DNA of 64,000 nucleotides from positions 62,001 through 126,000 of the forward strand of contig NZ_SCMP01000010.1 in assembly GCF_005502935.1 (NCBI RefSeq). Reading direction: 5' to 3'. Below are positions 59,769 through 64,000 of the stretch, piece by piece (positions within the stretch are counted from its first letter, which is position 1; each line of letters opens with the position of its first letter). The notes beneath the pieces are model-generated. The model saw nothing but the letters and a program-made list of their open reading frames with translations. It ran no database searches and had not been told where the DNA came from. The position numbers and the translations under genes are program-made. The DNA is from Pseudomonas sp. 2FG (GTDB lineage: Bacteria > Pseudomonadota > Gammaproteobacteria > Pseudomonadales > Pseudomonadaceae).

Positions 59769-61241
59769 TTAGAACACCGAGCCGTAGTCGCCCAGCTCTA
59801 CCTGCACGGATTTGATCCGAGTGTACTGAGCCAGGGTGGTCAGGCCATTCTCACGGCCGACACCGGATTGCTTGTAACCGCCGACCGGCATCTCGGCCGG
59901 CGACTCGCCCCAAGTGTTGATCCAGCAGATGCCCGCCTCGAGCTTGTGGATCACGCGGTGGGCGCGGTTCAGATCCTGGGTGACGACACCGGCGGCCAGG
60001 CCGAATTCGCTGTCGTTGGCGCGGCGGATGACTTCGTCTTCGTCGTCGTAGACGAGGATGCTCATGACCGGGCCGAAGATTTCCTCGCGGACGATGCTCA
60101 TCTCGTCGGTGCAGTCGCTGAACACTGTCGGTGCGACGTAGGCGCCCTTGGCGTAGTCGCCCTCGGTCACGCGCTCGCCGCCGGCCAGCAGGCGTGCGCC
60201 TTCGGCTTTGCCCTTGCCGATGTAGCCGAGCACGCTGTCCATATGGGCGAAGCTGACCAGCGGGCCGAAGTTGGTGGTCTCGCTCAGCGGGTTGCCCAGG
60301 CGGATGCGCTTGACGCGCTCCAGCACCTTGGCCTCGAAGCGCGCCTGCAGGCTGCGCGGAATGAACACGCGGGTGCCGTTGGTGCAGACCTGGCCGGAGC
60401 TGTAGAAGTTGGCCATGACGGCGATATCGGCCGCGCGGTTGAGGTTGGCGTCTTCGAAGATGATCAGCGGCGACTTGCCGCCCAGCTCCATGGTGACTTC
60501 CTTCAGCGAGGAGCTGGAGGCGCTGGCCATGACCTTCTTGCCGGTGTCGGTGCCGCCGGTGAAGGAGATCTTCTCGATGCGCGGGTGCTCGGTCAGCCAG
60601 GTGCCGACTTCGCGGCCGCTGCCGGTCAGGACGTTGAACACGCCGGCGGGCAGGCCGGCGGCGGTGTAGATCTCGGCCAGCTTGAGGGTGGTCAGCGAGG
60701 TCATTTCGCTCGGCTTGAAGATCATCGCATTGCCGGCGGCCAGGGCCGGGGCGGATTTCCACAGGGCGATCTGGATCGGGTAGTTCCAGGCGCCGATCCC
60801 GGCGACCACACCCAGCGGCTCGCGGCGGGTGTAGACGAAGGCCGTCTCGCGCAGGGGGATCTGCTCGCCTTCGATGGCGGGCACCAGGCCGGCGTAGTAC
60901 TCGAGCACGTCGGCGCCGGTGACGATGTCGACGTTGCGGGTTTCCGAGAGCGGCTTGCCGGTGTCCAGGCTTTCCAGCTCGGCCAGCTCGTCGTTGCGCT
61001 CGCGAAGGATATCGACGGCTTTGCGCAGGATCCGCGAGCGCTGCATGGCGGTCATCGCGGCCCAGACTTTCTGGCCTTTCTCGGCACTGGCCACGGCCCG
61101 CTCGACGTCTTCTTTCGAAGCCCGTTGCACCGTCGCGAGCACCTCGCCATTGGCGGGGTTGATGGACTCGAACGTGGTGCCGCTGGTGGCATCCACGTAG
61201 CCGCCGTCAATGTAGAGTTTTTGCAGTTCGAAACGGGCCAT
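59769..61241 (-). CDS. betB: Betaine aldehyde dehydrogenase
   Basis: 490 residues, NAD(P)-dependent aldehyde dehydrogenase. Converts betaine aldehyde to glycine betaine. Cofactor loop [19 protein letters not shown] near residue 226, catalytic glutamate in [11 protein letters not shown], catalytic cysteine in [13 protein letters not shown] near residue 286, and the C-terminal [14 protein letters not shown]. Between betI (52 bp upstream) and betA. Confidence 0.97.
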   Translation of the reverse strand: MARFELQKLYIDGGYVDATSGTTFESINPANGEVLATVQRASKEDVERAVASAEKGQKVWAAMTAMQRSRILRKAVDILRERNDELAELESLDTGKPLSETRNVDIVTGADVLEYYAGLVPAIEGEQIPLRETAFVYTRREPLGVVAGIGAWNYPIQIALWKSAPALAAGNAMIFKPSEMTSLTTLKLAEIYTAAGLPAGVFNVLTGSGREVGTWLTEHPRIEKISFTGGTDTGKKVMASASSSSLKEVTMELGGKSPLIIFEDANLNRAADIAVMANFYSSGQVCTNGTRVFIPRSLQARFEAKVLERVKRIRLGNPLSETTNFGPLVSFAHMDSVLGYIGKGKAEGARLLAGGERVTEGDYAKGAYVAPTVFSDCTDEMSIVREEIFGPVMSILVYDDEDEVIRRANDSEFGLAAGVVTQDLNRAHRVIHKLEAGICWINTWGESPAEMPVGGYKQSGVGRENGLTTLAQYTRIKSVQVELGDYGSVF

Positions 61242-61293
61242 AGTGTCCTCGCAAGTGCATGTGGGCTGGCGTTGGCGGGTCTGAGCGACCCGC

Positions 61294-61878
61294 CTATTTG
61301 GCCAGTTGTTGGTCCAGGTAGTCGTAAGCGATTTGCAGTGCCTGCTGGGTGTCGAAGGCCTCTCCGGACAACGCGCCGCGCAACCACAAACCGTCGATCA
61401 ATGCCGCCAGCCCCCGTGCCGCGCTGCGCGCATCGGCGAGCGGCAAGACGCGGCGGAACTGGCAGCACAGGTTGGAATACAACCTGTGGTCGTTGATCCG
61501 CTGCAGGCGGCTCAACTCGGGTTGGTGCATGCTGGTCGCCCAGAAGGCCAACCAGGTTTTCATCGCCGGGCCGTTGACCTGGCTGTCATCGAAGTTGCCG
61601 TCGATGATCGCGCGGATCTGCGCGCCGGCGCTTTCGTCGCGCAGGAGCTGGCGGCGGTCGCGTACGGCCAGGCTCAGGGCCGCCATCAGATGGCGCATGG
61701 TGGCTTCGAGCAAGCCGTTCTTGTCCTGAAAGTAGTGGCTGATGATGCCGTTAGACACCCCCGCCAAGCGTGCGATCAAGGCGATGCTCGCATCACTCAT
61801 ACCGACCTGATCGACCGCCTGCAAAGTGGCGTGGATCAACTGCGAGCGGCGGATGGGTTGCATACCGATCTTGGGCAT
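61294..61878 (-). CDS. betI: BetI, TetR-family repressor of the betaine genes
   Basis: 194 residues. N-terminal helix-turn-helix ([33 protein letters not shown], residues about 28-60), followed by a ligand domain. BetI represses betIBA and betT and is released by choline. A candidate operator lies at 61952-61965 in the divergent spacer. First gene of betI-betB-betA. Confidence 0.96.
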   Translation of the reverse strand: MPKIGMQPIRRSQLIHATLQAVDQVGMSDASIALIARLAGVSNGIISHYFQDKNGLLEATMRHLMAALSLAVRDRRQLLRDESAGAQIRAIIDGNFDDSQVNGPAMKTWLAFWATSMHQPELSRLQRINDHRLYSNLCCQFRRVLPLADARSAARGLAALIDGLWLRGALSGEAFDTQQALQIAYDYLDQQLAK

Positions 61879-61951
61879 GTGGCAAATCTCCTTGGGCCTG
61901 GTAACGGACGGCAGGCGTCCGAGTCGGCGTAAGCCAGTCTATTTTATTTTT

Positions 61952-61965
61952 ATTGAACGCTCAAT
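61952..61965. promoter_or_regulatory. Candidate BetI operator in the betI-betT spacer
   Basis: ATTGA-ACGC-TCAAT, with flanking TTTTATT and CAACTAAG, gives dyad symmetry in an AT-rich stretch 73 bp from the betI start. It resembles BetI sites known from pseudomonads (ATTGAACGTTCAAT-like). Confidence 0.6.
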
Positions 61966-62122
61966 CAACTAAGAATAAGCTCCGCGACCTCGAATGGTCT
62001 CGGTGCGTCACTTGGCCGCAGTCGTTCAGGCCGCCCCCGCTTCGGCGCGGGTGGCCCAGGTCTGTCGTTGCGCCCACTGCTGCTCTGCACGGGCGCCTGC
62101 TTTCACTGCCTTGGAGCCTCTC

Positions 62123-64000
62123 TTGAGTATCTCTCCCCCCAGTACAAACCCTGAACGGGTGCGTCTGAACCCGGTCGTGTTCTACGGTTCTACCGTGCTG
62201 ATCCTGGTGCTGACCGTGGCCCTGATCCTCGCGCCCGAAGCCGCCGGCCAACTGCTGGGCCTGGCCCAGACCTGGCTGTCGCACAGCTTCGGCTGGTACT
62301 ACATGCTGGCGATCGGGGCTTACCTGGTCTTCGTGGTATGGGTTGCCTTTTCGCGCTTCGGCACGCTCAAGCTCGGGGCCGACCAGGAAAAACCCGCCTT
62401 CAGCTACGGCGCCTGGGCGGGCATGCTGTTCTCGTCCGGGATCGGCATTTCGCTGCTGTATTTTGCCGCGTCCGAGCCCATCGATCACTTGGTCAACCCG
62501 CCGGAAGGCGAGCCGGGCACTCAGGCGGCCGCGCGCCAGGCCTTGCAGCTGACCTTCCTGCACTGGGGGCTGCACGGCTGGGCGATCTACGCGCTGGTCG
62601 GCCTGGCCGTCGGCTATTTCGCCTATCGGCACAACCAGCCGCTGGCGCTGCGTTCGGCGCTGCTGCCGATCTTCGGCGAGCGCCTGGTCAAGGGCGCGGT
62701 GGGTAACGCGGTGGATTGCTTCGGCATCTTCGTCACGCTGCTGGGCCTGGTGACCAACCTGGGCATAGGCGCGTTGCAGGTGTCTTCGGGCCTGGAATAC
62801 CTGTTCGGCCTGCCGCACACCCAGTCCGGGCTGCTGCTGGTGATCCTGGTGATGAGTGCGGTGGCGACCCTGGCGGCCGTTTCGGGGATCGAGAAGGGCA
62901 TCCGCCGCTTGTCCAACCTGAATATCGTCCTGTTCAGCAGTCTGCTGGTCTTCGTGCTGGTCTGCGGGCCGACGCTGATGCTGATGAACGGCCTGGTGCA
63001 GAACGTCGGTGATTACCTCAACGGCCTGCTGCTGAAGACCTTCGACCTCTACGCCTACACCGCTGCGCCGGCCAAGAGCGAGGCCTGGCTGGGGCTGTGG
63101 ACAGTGTTCTACTGGGCCTGGTGGATTTCCTGGGCACCCTTCGTGGGCATGTTCATCGCGCGTATCTCGCGGGGCCGGACCATTCGCGAGCTGGTCGGCG
63201 GCGTGCTGCTGATCCCGCTGGGCTTTACCCTGGCCTGGCTGTCGATCTTCGGTAACAGCGCCCTGGATCTGGTGATGAACCAGAACGCGGTGGAGCTGGG
63301 CAAGGCGGCGCTGGAGCAGCCGTCGATGTCGATCTACCTGCTGCTCGAACATTACCCGCTGGCCAAGATCGTCATCGGCATGTCGATTTTCGTCGGTTTC
63401 GTGCTGTTCCTGACGCCGGCCGACTCCGGTTCGGTGATGCTCGCCAACCTGTCGCGCCAGGGCGGCGACCTGGACGAGGATGCGCCGTACTGGCTGCGGA
63501 TCTTCTGGTCGGCGGTGATTACCCTGGTGACCATCGGGCTGCTGTTCGCCGGTAACTTCACGGCCATGCAGACCATGGTGGTGCTGGCCGGCCTGCCGTT
63601 CTCGGTGGTGTTGTTGCTGTACATGGTGGGCCTGTACAAGGCGCTGATCCGTGACGAGCAGGTGCGCCTGGAACAGGCCGAGCCGCTGGCCCGCGGCCGT
63701 CGCGCCTTCAGCCAGCGCCTGGCTGAGTTGGTGCAGCAGCCTGAGCAGGCGGTGGTGCAGGCGTTCCTCGATAGCGAGGTGCGCCCGGCCCTGCTGGCTG
63801 CCGCCGAGCAACTGCGTGGCCGTGGCCTGCAGGTGCAGACTCATCTGGGCCTGGGCCAGCACGAGCTGGGCTTGCGGGTGGAACATGCCGATGGCCAGCC
63901 GTTCGTCTACGAGGTGAGCCTGGATGGCTACTTCGCACCGCCGCGGGCGCTGGCCCTGGCCGAAGCGGGGAGTGTGGCGAGCGCGCCGTGCCGTTACTAC
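62123..64000 (+). CDS. betT: BetT, BCCT-family choline transporter (incomplete at window end)
   Basis: At least 626 codons, running off the right edge in frame. The likely start is a TTG at 62123 (LSISPPSTNPERVRLN) with GGAG six bases upstream; there is no ATG in the first part of the protein. Twelve membrane helices typical of BCCT transporters follow, with GMLFSSGIGISLLYFAASEPIDHL near residue 100, the Trp-rich segment FYWAWWISWAPFVGMFIARISRGRTIRE near residue 330 and FLTPADSGSVMLANL. After about residue 500 a long soluble tail begins, as in BetT, where it senses osmolarity. Takes up choline for BetA/BetB. Confidence 0.93.
   Translation, partial: MSISPPSTNPERVRLNPVVFYGSTVLILVLTVALILAPEAAGQLLGLAQTWLSHSFGWYYMLAIGAYLVFVVWVAFSRFGTLKLGADQEKPAFSYGAWAGMLFSSGIGISLLYFAASEPIDHLVNPPEGEPGTQAAARQALQLTFLHWGLHGWAIYALVGLAVGYFAYRHNQPLALRSALLPIFGERLVKGAVGNAVDCFGIFVTLLGLVTNLGIGALQVSSGLEYLFGLPHTQSGLLLVILVMSAVATLAAVSGIEKGIRRLSNLNIVLFSSLLVFVLVCGPTLMLMNGLVQNVGDYLNGLLLKTFDLYAYTAAPAKSEAWLGLWTVFYWAWWISWAPFVGMFIARISRGRTIRELVGGVLLIPLGFTLAWLSIFGNSALDLVMNQNAVELGKAALEQPSMSIYLLLEHYPLAKIVIGMSIFVGFVLFLTPADSGSVMLANLSRQGGDLDEDAPYWLRIFWSAVITLVTIGLLFAGNFTAMQTMVVLAGLPFSVVLLLYMVGLYKALIRDEQVRLEQAEPLARGRRAFSQRLAELVQQPEQAVVQAFLDSEVRPALLAAAEQLRGRGLQVQTHLGLGQHELGLRVEHADGQPFVYEVSLDGYFAPPRALALAEAGSVASAPCRYY

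Noticed and set aside
61961..63886. 641-codon minus-strand open frame, rich in Gln and His
   Set aside because: It is the complement of betT, whose membrane helices and BCCT motifs are unmistakable on the plus strand.

Overview
The window is chromosomal DNA from a high-GC gammaproteobacterium, almost certainly a Pseudomonas. Recognition is from gene content and order, not from a search. The order pyrC'-pyrB-pyrR-ruvX-algH-tonB3-gshB / pilGHIJK-chpABC / rsmE-bioA / amine oxidase / b561-yceI / rhlE / metF-sahH is the one I know from P. aeruginosa around PA0401-PA0432, and fba-pgk-epd-tkt-regulator-metK matches PA0555-PA0546. Here the two blocks are joined, as in the P. putida group, and chpD/chpE are absent, so this is not P. 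aeruginosa itself. Nearly all of the window is core housekeeping sequence. I found no phage, integron, CRISPR array, rRNA or tRNA.

Layout: 0.1-6.5 kb holds a TM2 protein and a leftward run gshB-tonB3-algH-ruvX-pyrR-pyrB-pyrC' (glutathione, twitching-linked TonB, pyrimidine synthesis with a catalytically dead dihydroorotase). 6.7-20.1 kb is the rightward Pil-Chp chemosensory operon for type IV pili, with a 2,438-residue ChpA. 20.1-25.1 kb has rsmE, bioA, a decayed flavin amine oxidase, a cytochrome b561 and a YceI protein. 25.1-32.4 kb has rhlE, metF, sahH (with an SAH riboswitch), a cytochrome c' and ligB. 32.6-39.0 kb carries central carbon genes fba, pgk, epd and tkt, with two small lipoproteins between. 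39.3-41.6 kb has an ArsR/methyltransferase regulator and metK. 41.8-57.7 kb is a looser set: a PL7 alginate lyase, a YgjP-like peptidase, DUF2789, YbaK, DUF3422, two paralogous periplasmic binding proteins, a YccS-like FUSC protein, NfeD protease plus slipin, alanine dehydrogenase, a DJ-1/PfpI protein, a BaiN-like flavoprotein and dbpA. 58.0-64.0 kb is the choline/glycine betaine locus betA-betB-betI with divergent betT, which runs off the right edge.

The genes form a few working units. metF, sahH, the regulator and metK sit within 14 kb and cover methionine/SAM recycling, with an SAH-sensing RNA on sahH and a 28-bp palindrome before the regulator. pilG-chpC is a single signalling pathway, and tonB3 just upstream is also linked to twitching. 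bet genes convert choline to the osmoprotectant glycine betaine.

The most interesting non-coding observations are: (i) a 122-bp MITE with a 12-bp target duplication that landed inside the metK transcription terminator and carries its own hairpin; (ii) a second, 147-bp MITE-like element whose terminal repeat contains the tkt stop codon; (iii) a small family of REP doublets (REPIN-like) at operon boundaries; (iv) the SAH riboswitch with a possible ribosome-site hairpin; and (v) an amine oxidase pseudogene with two apparent deletions. No clearly new multi-gene system was seen.
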